Shown here: positions 17,485 to 26,288 of the stretch, in pieces
How positions within the stretch are numbered: the first letter of the stretch is position 1
How the letters are laid out: the number at the start of each line of letters is the position of its first letter
NCBI GenBank assembly: GCA_947627625.1
Contig: CANQWR010000010.1
Coordinates: 1 to 64,000 of the forward strand
From: an uncultured Ruminococcus sp.
GTDB taxonomy: Bacteria; Bacillota; Clostridia; Oscillospirales; Ruminococcaceae
DNA: 64,000 nucleotides
Direction of reading: 5' to 3'
Program-made: the position numbers and the translations under genes
Notes under the pieces: generated by a model
Databases searched by the model: none
Told to the model about the DNA's origin: nothing
Seen by the model: the letters and a program-made list of their open reading frames with translations, nothing else

Positions 17485-20250
17485 ATGGCACAGGATTACA
17501 ACAAGACTCTTAATTTACCAAAGACAGATTTCCCGATGAGGGCAAATCTCCCGAAGAGAGAACCGCAGACACTTGAAAAGTGGGAGGGCGAGAGACTTTA
17601 TTATAAAATAATCGAGAAAAACAGCGGAAAAAAGACTTTTATACTCCACGACGGACCGCCTTACGCAAACGGTGAGATTCATCTGGGAACGGCACTGAAC
17701 AAGACGTTAAAAGATTTTATAGTAAAATATAAAAACATGAACGGTTTCTGTTCGCCGTATGTGCCGGGCTGGGACACTCACGGACTGCCGATTGAGCTGA
17801 AAGCCATGAAAGCGATAGGTGTCGAAAACGGAGCGATTCCCCCGACTGATTTGAGAAAGCACTGCCGTGACTATGCAATGACACACGTTGCGAACCAGAT
17901 GGAGCAGTTCAAGAGACTTGGTTCAATAGGCGATTATGACTATCCGTATCTGACACTCCGTCCCGAATACGAGGCAAAGCAGGTTGAAGTTTTCGGAGAG
18001 ATGGCAAAAAAAGGTTATATGTACAAGGGACTGAAACCTGTCTATTGGTGTCCCGACTGCAATACCGCACTTGCCGAAGCGGAGATAGAGTACTCAAACG
18101 ACCCATGTCACTCTATCTATGTGAAATTTCAGGTGACTGACGACAAAGGAATTTTCACGGGTCTGGGACTTGATATATCAAAAATATATTTCGTTATATG
18201 GACTACCACGACATGGACTATTCCCGGAAATTTAGCTATATGTCTCGGACCCGAATACAATTACACTCTTGTCCACGCAAACGGTGAGTATTATGTTATG
18301 GCGGAGGAACTTGTAAAGACTACAATGGAGACCGCAGGAATATCAGACTACACCACCGACCATATTTTTACGGGTGCGGAACTTGAGGGAATGAAGACAA
18401 AGCACCCTCTGTATGACCGTCCGTCACCGATCATTGTCGGAGACCATGTAACTCTTGAGAGCGGCACGGGCTGTGTACATACCGCCCCGGGCTATGGTGT
18501 TGAGGACTTTGAGGTCTGCAAAAATTATGACGATATAGGAATTATCGTCTGTGTGGATGCTAAGGGCAGACAGACCGCCGAAGCAGGTGAGTTTGAGGGC
18601 ATGGACACCGATACCGCAAACAGGGAGATTGCAAAGAAACTTGAAGAGCTGAACGCTCTGCTTGCTATACAGGAGATAGTCCACCAGTACCCGCACTGTT
18701 GGAGGTGTTCAAGTCCTATAATATACAGAGCTACAGAACAGTGGTTCTGTTCGGTGAACGGTTTCAAGGACGAAGCTGTAAAAGCTATTGAGGACGTTCA
18801 GTGGATACCCGAGTGGGGTGAGGACAGAATAAAGGGAATGGTTCGTGATAGAAGTGACTGGTGCATTTCGAGACAGAGGACATGGGGCGTACCGATTCCC
18901 GTTGTGTACTGCAAAGAATGCGGTAAACCGATATGCACGGACGAGACTATAAAAGCGATTTCTGACCTGTTCAGGGCAGAGGGAAGTGACTCTTGGTGGA
19001 CGAAAGAGCCTGCTGAATTTATACCCGAAAGTGTTAAGTGCGAGTGTGGCTGTGGGGAGTTCACAAAGGAGTACGACATAATGGACGTATGGTTTGACAG
19101 CGGTGTTTCGCACTCTGCCGTTATGGACGAGTTCAAGGGACTGTCGTTCCCCGCTGATTTGTATTTAGAGGGTGCAGACCAGTACAGAGGTTGGTTCCAG
19201 TCGTCACTTCTCACTTCCGTTGTTTACAAGGGCTGTGCACCTTACAGAGCTGTCTGCACTCACGGCTGGGTAGTTGACGGAGAGGGCAAGACCATGCACA
19301 AGTCTCTCGGAAACGGCATAGACCCCTCCGAAATAACGGAGAAATACGGTGCAGATATTCTCAGACTGTGGGTAGCGTCGTCGGACTACCACAACGACAT
19401 AAGAATTTCGGATGCGATTCTGAAACAGCTGTCGGAAGCTTACAAGAAAATCAGGAACACGGCGAGGTTCATTCTCGGAAATCTCGGAAACGGTGACGGT
19501 TTCAACCCCGATACGGACTGTGTTGCGGACAGTGAGCTGACGGAGCTTGACAGATGGGCTATTATGAAACTGGACGCACTTATTGACGATGTGAAGTCGG
19601 GCTATGACAAGTACGATTTCCACGTGGCTTTCCACGCTATTCACAATTTCTGTGTTGTGGATATGTCGAATTTTTATCTTGACATTATAAAGGACAGGCT
19701 TTATTGCGAGAAGGAAAATTCTCCCGTACGCCGTAGTGCACAGACAGCTATGTACAGAATACTGAGTGCTATAACACGTCTCTCCGCACCGATTATATCG
19801 TTCACAGCTGAGGAGATATGGGGCTTTATGCCACACTCCGCAAGTGACGACACAGAGAGTGTCTTCCTGAACCAGATGCCCGAAAAGAGCGGACTCGAAT
19901 TTTCGGAGGAGTTTGTTGAGAAGTGGAACTTCATATACAGCACACGTCTCTCCGCAAACAAAGTCCTTGAGGAAGCAAGAAATCAGAAGATAATCGGAAA
20001 GTCTCTTGAAGCCAAGGTAGTGGTCAAGTCGCCCGAGTGGGAGAAGTATCGGGAACTTGCAGGGGAACTTGCGGAAATACTGATAGTATCGGGATTTGAA
20101 GCGGAGAAGTCCGAAACAGAGACGGTCTTTGAGGCAGTTTTGGCAGACGGCGGAAAGTGCGAGAGGTGCTGGAGGTGTTCGGCATATGTCGGCACAAATC
20201 CTGTCCACCCGACACTGTGCGAGAGGTGTGTCATAGCGGTTGAACCATAA
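17485..20250 (+). CDS. ileS: Isoleucyl-tRNA synthetase
   Basis: Class I synthetase charging tRNA-Ile, with editing of valine. Rossmann core with the HIGH-type signature PPYANGEIHLGTALN, editing CP1 domain (about 200-390), the KMSKS-type loop GKTMHKSLGNG, an anticodon-binding helical domain, and a C-terminal zinc finger with CERCWRC and CERC. The length of 921 aa is typical of the bacterial type. No T-box leader precedes it; only 44 bp separate it from divIVA, so it is probably transcribed with the division genes. AAAGGA is upstream of the ATG. Confidence 0.98.
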   Translation: MAQDYNKTLNLPKTDFPMRANLPKREPQTLEKWEGERLYYKIIEKNSGKKTFILHDGPPYANGEIHLGTALNKTLKDFIVKYKNMNGFCSPYVPGWDTHGLPIELKAMKAIGVENGAIPPTDLRKHCRDYAMTHVANQMEQFKRLGSIGDYDYPYLTLRPEYEAKQVEVFGEMAKKGYMYKGLKPVYWCPDCNTALAEAEIEYSNDPCHSIYVKFQVTDDKGIFTGLGLDISKIYFVIWTTTTWTIPGNLAICLGPEYNYTLVHANGEYYVMAEELVKTTMETAGISDYTTDHIFTGAELEGMKTKHPLYDRPSPIIVGDHVTLESGTGCVHTAPGYGVEDFEVCKNYDDIGIIVCVDAKGRQTAEAGEFEGMDTDTANREIAKKLEELNALLAIQEIVHQYPHCWRCSSPIIYRATEQWFCSVNGFKDEAVKAIEDVQWIPEWGEDRIKGMVRDRSDWCISRQRTWGVPIPVVYCKECGKPICTDETIKAISDLFRAEGSDSWWTKEPAEFIPESVKCECGCGEFTKEYDIMDVWFDSGVSHSAVMDEFKGLSFPADLYLEGADQYRGWFQSSLLTSVVYKGCAPYRAVCTHGWVVDGEGKTMHKSLGNGIDPSEITEKYGADILRLWVASSDYHNDIRISDAILKQLSEAYKKIRNTARFILGNLGNGDGFNPDTDCVADSELTELDRWAIMKLDALIDDVKSGYDKYDFHVAFHAIHNFCVVDMSNFYLDIIKDRLYCEKENSPVRRSAQTAMYRILSAITRLSAPIISFTAEEIWGFMPHSASDDTESVFLNQMPEKSGLEFSEEFVEKWNFIYSTRLSANKVLEEARNQKIIGKSLEAKVVVKSPEWEKYRELAGELAEILIVSGFEAEKSETETVFEAVLADGGKCERCWRCSAYVGTNPVHPTLCERCVIAVEP

Positions 20251-20260
20251 CCCGTTTATA

Positions 20261-20290
20261 ACAGTCTGCTGTCAAACGGCAGCAGGCTGT
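20261..20290 (+). terminator. Strong hairpin between ileS and lspA
   Basis: A 13-bp stem (20261-20273 with 20278-20290, two G-U pairs) closes a four-base AAAC loop. TTTGTTG follows instead of a clean T-run. It may be a partial terminator or mRNA processing site reducing lspA expression relative to ileS. The lspA ribosome site begins eight bases after it. Confidence 0.5.
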
Positions 20291-20310
20291 TTGTTGTGAA
20301 AGGAGACAAT

Positions 20311-20820
20311 TTGGCTGTTTTACTTGTTTTTCTTATAGTGATACTTGTCGGTTCGGACCAGATAATAAAGATGTGGGCAGTTGAAAACCTGAGCCACAAC
20401 GGAGGTGTCGGCAGGCAGTTCATACACATAGGAAGCTTAAGAATTTTGGATTTGAATTATCTTGAAAATGACGGTGCGATTTTCGGGAGTATGTCTGGAC
20501 AGAAATGGTTTCTTGTGGGAGTGACATCAATAGTGATAGCCGTGGGAATTGTGGCGATGTTCAGGTATATGAAGAAGTCGAAATTTGTGTCTCTGATAAT
20601 ATGTCTCTTTGTGGCAGGCGGTATCGGGAATCTGATAGACAGGATACGTCTGGGGTACGTTGTGGATATGTTCGAGATAAAATTATTTGACTTTGCGATA
20701 TTCAACTTTGCAGATATGTGCGTGACTATAGCTTTTTGTATGGCGTTGGTGTACACGCTTTTCATAGAGCCGAAACTTGAAAAAGCTGAAAAAAAGGCAG
20801 AGGTCGAGGGCGATGAGTGA
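20311..20820 (+). CDS. lspA: Lipoprotein signal peptidase LspA
   Basis: Aspartyl membrane protease that removes signal peptides from lipoproteins, several of which are encoded in this window. Four membrane segments. Conserved motifs: GSDQIIKMW, NDGAIFG, GNLIDRIRLGYVVD and the catalytic pair Asp in LIDR/VVD and FNFADMCV. I chose TTG 20311 because AGGAG lies five bases upstream; the GTG at 20296 lies before that site. 169 aa. Its last eight bases overlap rluD. Confidence 0.96.
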   Translation: MAVLLVFLIVILVGSDQIIKMWAVENLSHNGGVGRQFIHIGSLRILDLNYLENDGAIFGSMSGQKWFLVGVTSIVIAVGIVAMFRYMKKSKFVSLIICLFVAGGIGNLIDRIRLGYVVDMFEIKLFDFAIFNFADMCVTIAFCMALVYTLFIEPKLEKAEKKAEVEGDE

Positions 20821-21724
20821 GAGAATAGTTGTCAAGACGGAGGAAAATTCGGCAGGAGTCAGAATAGACAAGTATCTTGCGGAAAAAACAGAGCTGACAC
20901 GCTCTGCCGTTCAGGGACTTCTTGAAAAGGGAAATATTCTCGTGAACGGGAAGAGCGTGAATAAAAATTACAAGCTGAAATCAGATGACAGCATTTCCGT
21001 TGAAGTTCCCGAACCCGAACCCATGGACGCTTTACCCGAAAATATTCCGCTTGATATTGTCTATGAAGACGACGACTTGCTCGTTGTGAACAAGCCGAAG
21101 GGAATGGTGGTACACCCCGCACACGGCAATTACAGGGGTACTCTTGTGAACGCTTTGTTATATCACTGTGGGGGAAGTCTGTCGGGAATAAACGGTGTTG
21201 TACGTCCGGGAATAGTCCACAGGATCGACAAGGACACAAGCGGTCTGCTGATAGTTGCAAAGAACGACAAATCGCATATAAATCTTGCGGAGCAGATAAA
21301 GTCCCACAGCTTTACAAGGGAGTATGAAACTATTGCGGTGGGGTACTTCAGGGATAGCAACGGTACTGTCGATGCCCCCATAGGCAGGAGCAGGACTGAC
21401 CGAAAAAAGATGTGCGTGACATATGAAAATTCACGCAATGCCGTCACTCACTACAGTGTGATAAAGCAGTACGGCGGTTATGCCCATGTTAGACTGAGAC
21501 TTGAAACGGGGCGGACTCACCAGATAAGGGTACACCTTGCCCATATCGGACACCCTGTTTTCGGGGACGGCGTTTACGGAAAGCCGTGCAGGTACTTTGA
21601 GGGGCAGTGTCTCCACGCAAGGAAGATAGGATTTATACACCCTGTTTCGGGGGAGTATATGGAGTTTACAAGCGAACTCCCCGAATATTTTGTCTCAATG
21701 CTGAATAAACTTGAAAAAATGTGA
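20813..21724 (+). CDS. rluD: RluD-family 23S rRNA pseudouridine synthase
   Basis: 303-aa RluA/RluD-type enzyme. N-terminal S4 domain (about 12-75: VRIDKYLAEKTELTRSAVQG), then the synthase domain with the catalytic Asp in HRIDKDTSGLL, followed by GRTHQIRVH. Genes of this type follow lspA in most Firmicutes (B. subtilis ylyB). The ATG overlaps the lspA stop by eight bases. Whether it modifies the RluD helix 69 sites or another site is not visible from sequence. Confidence 0.93.
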   Translation: MSERIVVKTEENSAGVRIDKYLAEKTELTRSAVQGLLEKGNILVNGKSVNKNYKLKSDDSISVEVPEPEPMDALPENIPLDIVYEDDDLLVVNKPKGMVVHPAHGNYRGTLVNALLYHCGGSLSGINGVVRPGIVHRIDKDTSGLLIVAKNDKSHINLAEQIKSHSFTREYETIAVGYFRDSNGTVDAPIGRSRTDRKKMCVTYENSRNAVTHYSVIKQYGGYAHVRLRLETGRTHQIRVHLAHIGHPVFGDGVYGKPCRYFEGQCLHARKIGFIHPVSGEYMEFTSELPEYFVSMLNKLEKM

Positions 21725-21734
21725 GGTGTGCGGA

Positions 21735-22550
21735 ATGGATATAACAAAAGTGATAATTTTCAGCGACATGGACGGCACACTTCTGACACATGATAAAAAA
21801 ATAAACGAAAAAGACCTGAGTGCAATACGGAAATTCAGAAATCTCGGAGGGAAATTCACTTTCGCAACGGGCAGGACGTTGCAGTCTTTTGAGCAGTACA
21901 GGGAGAAACTCGGCACGGATTTTCCCCTGATAATGTACAACGGTGCGATGATACACGACTATAAGAGCGGAGAAAATCTCTGCATGAAGCCTCTCCCCGA
22001 CAATGCAAAGCAGATGGCACTTGACATAATGTCACTTATGCCCGAGTGCGGAGGGGAAGTATTAACATCAAGAAATACTTATGTGTTCAGCAACACGAAG
22101 TATCAGCAAATTCACACAAGACTGTGTGCTATAACGCCTGTCTATGAAAATCTTGCGGACATTCCCGACGGTGAGTGGCTGAAAGTGCTGTTTTCGCTTG
22201 CACCTGACAGAGTACCCGTACTTGAAGAGATTATAGACGGTCTGAATCTGAGCGGAGTGGAATTTGTGAGGTCTGCTGAAATTCTGCTTGAGATGTTGCC
22301 GAAAGGGATAAGCAAGGGCACAGCACTTGATGACTACAGGAAACTTGATGGAATGTCTGACTATACTTTTATAGCAATAGGCGACTTTGACAACGATATT
22401 GAGATGATAACGAGTGCCGATATAGGGGTATGTCCTGCAAATGCAGAGGAATCCGTCAAAAATATTTCCGATATTGTTCTTACAAGGGACTGTAACAGCG
22501 ATGCAGTTGCGGAGCTTATTGAATATATGATTAAAAAATGTAAATGCTGA
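21735..22550 (+). CDS. Cof-type HAD family phosphatase
   Basis: 271-aa haloacid dehalogenase hydrolase of subclass IIB. Motif I is FSDMDGTLLTHD (nucleophile Asp), motif II ATGRT, motif III the KGTALDDY-type lysine, and motif IV GDFDNDIEMI. Substrates for such proteins are usually sugar phosphates or nucleotides; nothing here narrows it. ATG 21735 has GAGGTG upstream, overlapping the end of rluD by spacing only. Confidence 0.88.
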   Translation: MDITKVIIFSDMDGTLLTHDKKINEKDLSAIRKFRNLGGKFTFATGRTLQSFEQYREKLGTDFPLIMYNGAMIHDYKSGENLCMKPLPDNAKQMALDIMSLMPECGGEVLTSRNTYVFSNTKYQQIHTRLCAITPVYENLADIPDGEWLKVLFSLAPDRVPVLEEIIDGLNLSGVEFVRSAEILLEMLPKGISKGTALDDYRKLDGMSDYTFIAIGDFDNDIEMITSADIGVCPANAEESVKNISDIVLTRDCNSDAVAELIEYMIKKCKC

Positions 22551-22592
22551 ATACGGCAGAGCCGTTAAAATAAATAACGCACGGAGGTAAAT

Positions 22593-23429
22593 ATGGAAAG
22601 TTCAATGAAAAAGAATTTGCAAAAAATTGCCTGCAAAGTGAGAATGGGTGTTATTGAGGGGACTTATAACGCAAAATCGGGACACCCCGGCGGTTCACTC
22701 TCAATAAGCGAACTGCTGACTTATCTCTATTTCGGCAAGATGAGAATTGATCCCGAAAATCCCGAAAACCCCGACAGAGACAGGTTTGTACTCTCAAAAG
22801 GTCACACAGCACCTGCGTTGTATGCGGTACTTGCTCTGAAAGGCTATTTCCCGTATGAGGAACTCAAAACTCTCAGGCACATAGGTTCAGATCTTCAGGG
22901 ACACCCGTCCATTCACACAAAGGGCGTAGATATGTCAAGCGGTTCACTCGGACAGGGTATTTCTGCGGCGGCAGGTATGGCTCTTGCGGGGAAAATCGAC
23001 GGCAAGGATTACAAAGTCTACACAGTTCTCGGGGACGGTGAAGTTGAGGAGGGACAGGTCTGGGAGGCTTGTATGTTCGCCTCTCACTACAAACTGGACA
23101 ACCTTGTTGCAATTGTGGACAGAAACGGCTTGCAGATAGACGGTGCTATAACAGAAGTCTGCTCCCCCGAACCCATAACCGACAAATTCAGGGCTTTCGG
23201 CTGGCACGTCATAACTGCGGACGCTCACGACTTTGACAGTCTCGAAAAGGCTTTTGACGAAGCGGACAAAATTACGGGAAAACCTGTTGTTATAGTGCAG
23301 GATTCCGTAAAGGGCAGGGGAGTGTCATACATGGAAAATCAGGTCGGCTGGCACGGCAAAGCACCAAATAAAGATGAATATGAGCAGGCTATGAAAGAGC
23401 TTGAGGAAGAACTCAGAGGACTGGAGTGA
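22593..23429 (+). CDS. Transketolase, N-terminal (TPP-binding) subunit
   Basis: Split transketolase of the non-oxidative pentose phosphate pathway; it transfers two-carbon units between sugar phosphates. This 278-aa subunit binds the pyrophosphate of TPP: SGHPGGSLS, LSKGHTAPALYA, and the GDG motif GDGEVEEGQVWEA with NGLQIDG. GGAGG lies upstream of the ATG. The C-terminal half is encoded seven bases downstream; the two form the active enzyme together. Confidence 0.93.
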   Translation: MESSMKKNLQKIACKVRMGVIEGTYNAKSGHPGGSLSISELLTYLYFGKMRIDPENPENPDRDRFVLSKGHTAPALYAVLALKGYFPYEELKTLRHIGSDLQGHPSIHTKGVDMSSGSLGQGISAAAGMALAGKIDGKDYKVYTVLGDGEVEEGQVWEACMFASHYKLDNLVAIVDRNGLQIDGAITEVCSPEPITDKFRAFGWHVITADAHDFDSLEKAFDEADKITGKPVVIVQDSVKGRGVSYMENQVGWHGKAPNKDEYEQAMKELEEELRGLE

Positions 23430-23436
23430 TAGAGAA

Positions 23437-24381
23437 ATGGGAGATGTAATTAAAAAGGCTACAAGGGACAGTTACGGAGAGGCACTCACGGAACTTGCAA
23501 AGGAGTACGAAAATCTTGTGGTACTCGATGCGGACCTTGCCGCTGCGACAAAGACGGCTATATTCAAAAAGGCTTACCCCGATAGATTTTTTGACTGCGG
23601 AATTGCGGAGGAAAACATGATGGGAGTTGCGGCAGGTCTTGCAACTTGCGGAAAGATTCCCTTTGCAAGCAGTTTTGCGATGTTTTCGGCAGGAAGAGCG
23701 TATGAAATAGTCAGAAATTCGATAGGCTATCCGCACCTGAATGTAAAAATAGGTGCAACCCATGCAGGAATTTCCGTGGGGGAGGACGGTGCTACACACC
23801 AGTGCAACGAGGACATAGCTCTTATGAGGACTATTCCCGGAATGACTATAATAAATCCCGCTGACGACATAGAGGCAAAACAGGCTGTGCGTTCGGCTGT
23901 TGAGATGGAAGGACCTGTCTATATGCGATTCGGCAGGCTTGCAGTACCCGTCATAAATGACGAAAGTTATAAATTTGAACTCGGCAAGGGAGTAGTTTTG
24001 CGAGAGGGCAGTGACGTGACCATAATTGCAACGGGACTTATGGTGAATGAAGCTGTTCAGGCTCACGATATGCTCAAAAATCAGGGTATTTCGGCAAGAG
24101 TTGTGAATATCCACACCATAAAGCCTATTGACAGGGAACTCATCTGCAAATGTGCGGAGGAGACGGGGCTTATAGTTACGGCTGAGGAGCACAGTGTCAT
24201 AGGCGGACTTGGTTCGGCAGTCGCTGAAGTCGTGACGGAGAGTTGTCCCGTGAGAGTGGTTAAGATAGGAGTAAATGACGAGTACGGCTATTCGGGACCC
24301 GCACTTGACCTTCTCAAAAAATTCGGTCTCTCTGCCGAAAATATAGCGGAAGTTACCGCAAAGGCACTTGCAGAAAAGTGA
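23437..24381 (+). CDS. Transketolase, C-terminal (pyrimidine-binding) subunit
   Basis: 314-aa partner of the preceding subunit. It contains the pyrimidine-binding domain with the proton-relay Glu in CGIAEENMMGVAAG, phosphate-site residues in GEDGATHQ, and the C-terminal transketolase domain (VRVVKIGVNDEYGYSG). I chose ATG 23437; starts inside the previous gene are not supported. A bidirectional terminator follows, closing the long plus-strand block. Confidence 0.93.
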   Translation: MGDVIKKATRDSYGEALTELAKEYENLVVLDADLAAATKTAIFKKAYPDRFFDCGIAEENMMGVAAGLATCGKIPFASSFAMFSAGRAYEIVRNSIGYPHLNVKIGATHAGISVGEDGATHQCNEDIALMRTIPGMTIINPADDIEAKQAVRSAVEMEGPVYMRFGRLAVPVINDESYKFELGKGVVLREGSDVTIIATGLMVNEAVQAHDMLKNQGISARVVNIHTIKPIDRELICKCAEETGLIVTAEEHSVIGGLGSAVAEVVTESCPVRVVKIGVNDEYGYSGPALDLLKKFGLSAENIAEVTAKALAEK

Positions 24382-24406
24382 TGTTAAATAATATAAATAA
24401 AAATAA

Positions 24407-24433
24407 AAAACCGCTGTCTGAAACAGCGGTTTT
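24407..24433. terminator. Bidirectional intrinsic terminator
   Basis: A 10-bp perfect stem (24407-24416 with 24424-24433, including the A/T flanks) encloses loop TCTGAAA, with T-runs on both strands. It lies between the converging transketolase and peptide-binding protein genes and overlaps neither beyond the last base pairs. Confidence 0.92.
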
Positions 24434-24434
24434 T

Positions 24435-26063
24435 TTAGTTATAATTCAGAGCAAGACGGTAGTCGACAGCACCCGAAAAAGCGTCATAGGAAATATTTTC
24501 ATTCCCGCTTTTGAATATCAGGTAGGAATTTTTATAAAATATGGGGATAAATCTGTAGTCGCTGAGAAGAAGCTCCTCCGCCTCTGCGTACTTTACAGCA
24601 AGCTCGTCATCATTTGCACAGGACATCAGGGTGTCGGACAGTCCCGCATCGGAGAACTTGTTTTTAAGGCAGGGAGTGTTCTCAAATTTTTCTATGAAAG
24701 ACAGACCGCTTGCGAAATCGGCAGTGAGAGGGTACAGAGCGATAGTGTAATCGCCGTCTGAAATTCTCTGTGAGAACTGTGTGGGAGTAACGTCTTCAAT
24801 GCCGAGATTCATTCCCGAGACAGATTCCCAGTGTTCAACAAGTGGCTGTAAATACACGGAGTTTATAGTCTTTGCGTTCACAAGAATTTTTATCTCCTCA
24901 TCTTTGGGAGGATCTGCGGACTTAAACAAATTTGAGGCAGTCGGCATATCGTAGTATTCAAACTGTGAGTCGGGAGACATAGTCCTGTAGGATTTGCCGT
25001 TGATTTTTATTCCCTGTGGAATTATACCTCTTGCAGGAGACAAGTCCTCCGAGTCGACGATCTCACTGATGGAATTTCTGTCAACGGAGAGTGCAAAGGC
25101 TTTACGCATATCGTCCGAGGAGAGAGGTTTTTCGGGGTTGAAAATCAGACCGAGAGTAACCGAGTTTACGGACTTTGTGACACATTTTTCGGAGTTATAA
25201 AGAGATGGGTCAAGGGAAGTCATGCACTCCGCACTGTCCTGCATAAAGAGTGTCTTGACGCTCTCTTCGCTGTCCTCAATTGAGAAACTCAGATAGGAGG
25301 GAGCTATTTCAAAGTTTTCCGACACATTTGGTTCATTTTTTTTCATATAGAGAATATTGTTTGAGCCGTAGGGGTCATAAAACCACTGTCTAACATAGAA
25401 CGCACCATTTGACATTACACTCTTGTCGTCAAGACCGTATCTGCCCTTTGTGGAGAAAAAAAAACTTCTGTTGCAGGGGAGTGCGGGGGGAGTTGATAGA
25501 AGATTGAGAAATTCGGCGTTTTTGTTTTCGAGGACTATCACAAGCGTGTAATTGTCGGTGGCGTATATTTCGGCAGAGTTTACAGGAGCTTCACCGTCTA
25601 TTATAGCCTTTGCACCCTTTATACAGGAGAAATTGTGTGCATAGGGAGACTTCATTTCGGGGTTCAGGACACGCTGTAGTGCGAACACATAGTCATCGGC
25701 TGTGACGGGGAAATATTCGTCATCACCGATAAAATCGTCCTCATTCTGGTCAAAGAACCAGTAATTGTCGTGTCTCAGACTGAAAGTGTAAGCAGTGCCG
25801 TCCTCCGAGACCGAATAGCTCTCAACGTTGCAGGGGACTGTATTTCCGTCAGCATCAGTCGTAAAAAGACCGCTGTAGAGATTTTTGATAACGGTAGCGG
25901 AGGAAGGGTCTCCCGAGAACACTTGCGGGTCGAGACTTTGAGGGTTGCCGATAAGAGCGGATTCATAGTTATGTCCCTCACCGCTGTTTCCGCTTGAGTT
26001 TCCGCAAGAGGTGAGCATTACCGCACACGCACACAGCACAACAGCAAGTTTTCTCTTTTTCAT
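24435..26063 (-). CDS. Peptide ABC transporter substrate-binding lipoprotein (SBP_bac_5)
   Basis: 542-aa oligopeptide-binding protein of the OppA/DppA family. Lipoprotein signal peptide with lipobox LTSC (Cys20). The mature protein begins with NYESALIGNPQSLDPQVF, typical of SBP_bac_5, and has TAYTFSLRHDNYWF and AFALSVDRNSI. ATG 26063 has AAAGGAG upstream; a longer reading up to 26168 would run into a repeat. No permease or ATPase gene is adjacent, so it is an orphan binding protein that may serve a transporter elsewhere or act as a peptide sensor. Confidence 0.92.
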   Translation of the reverse strand: MKKRKLAVVLCACAVMLTSCGNSSGNSGEGHNYESALIGNPQSLDPQVFSGDPSSATVIKNLYSGLFTTDADGNTVPCNVESYSVSEDGTAYTFSLRHDNYWFFDQNEDDFIGDDEYFPVTADDYVFALQRVLNPEMKSPYAHNFSCIKGAKAIIDGEAPVNSAEIYATDNYTLVIVLENKNAEFLNLLSTPPALPCNRSFFFSTKGRYGLDDKSVMSNGAFYVRQWFYDPYGSNNILYMKKNEPNVSENFEIAPSYLSFSIEDSEESVKTLFMQDSAECMTSLDPSLYNSEKCVTKSVNSVTLGLIFNPEKPLSSDDMRKAFALSVDRNSISEIVDSEDLSPARGIIPQGIKINGKSYRTMSPDSQFEYYDMPTASNLFKSADPPKDEEIKILVNAKTINSVYLQPLVEHWESVSGMNLGIEDVTPTQFSQRISDGDYTIALYPLTADFASGLSFIEKFENTPCLKNKFSDAGLSDTLMSCANDDELAVKYAEAEELLLSDYRFIPIFYKNSYLIFKSGNENISYDAFSGAVDYRLALNYN

Positions 26064-26112
26064 TCTATCATCTCCTTTGTGTTGACAATTTGGGGTAGAG
26101 GGTGTTTTTTTA

Positions 26113-26250
26113 TGGGGGACTTTGCCCCCTTTGGATTTTGGGGGTGTCTCCTCTGTGGGAATAATCATGGGGGGTCTGGGGGGATACTTCCCCCCAGTGG
26201 GGGTTCAGGGGGCAAAGCCCCCTGCCTCCTATCGTTCTAATTAAAATTCA
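26113..26250. repeat. G-rich composite hairpin repeat, copy 3
   Basis: It carries both conserved ends: CTCTGTGGGAATAATCATGG near 26151 and CTCCTATCGTTCTAAT near 26226. Between are GGGGGG-ATACTT-CCCCCC and GGGGGCAAAGCCCCC hairpins. A partial extra unit lies at 26113-26143. It lies between the two minus-strand genes. Confidence 0.85.
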
Positions 26251-26288
26251 CACATTCCCCAACAGTCCACAAGTCCCAAAAATTAAAA

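Noticed and set aside
19204-20208. 334-codon open frame opposite ileS
   Set aside because: Antisense shadow of ileS with no recognisable domain.
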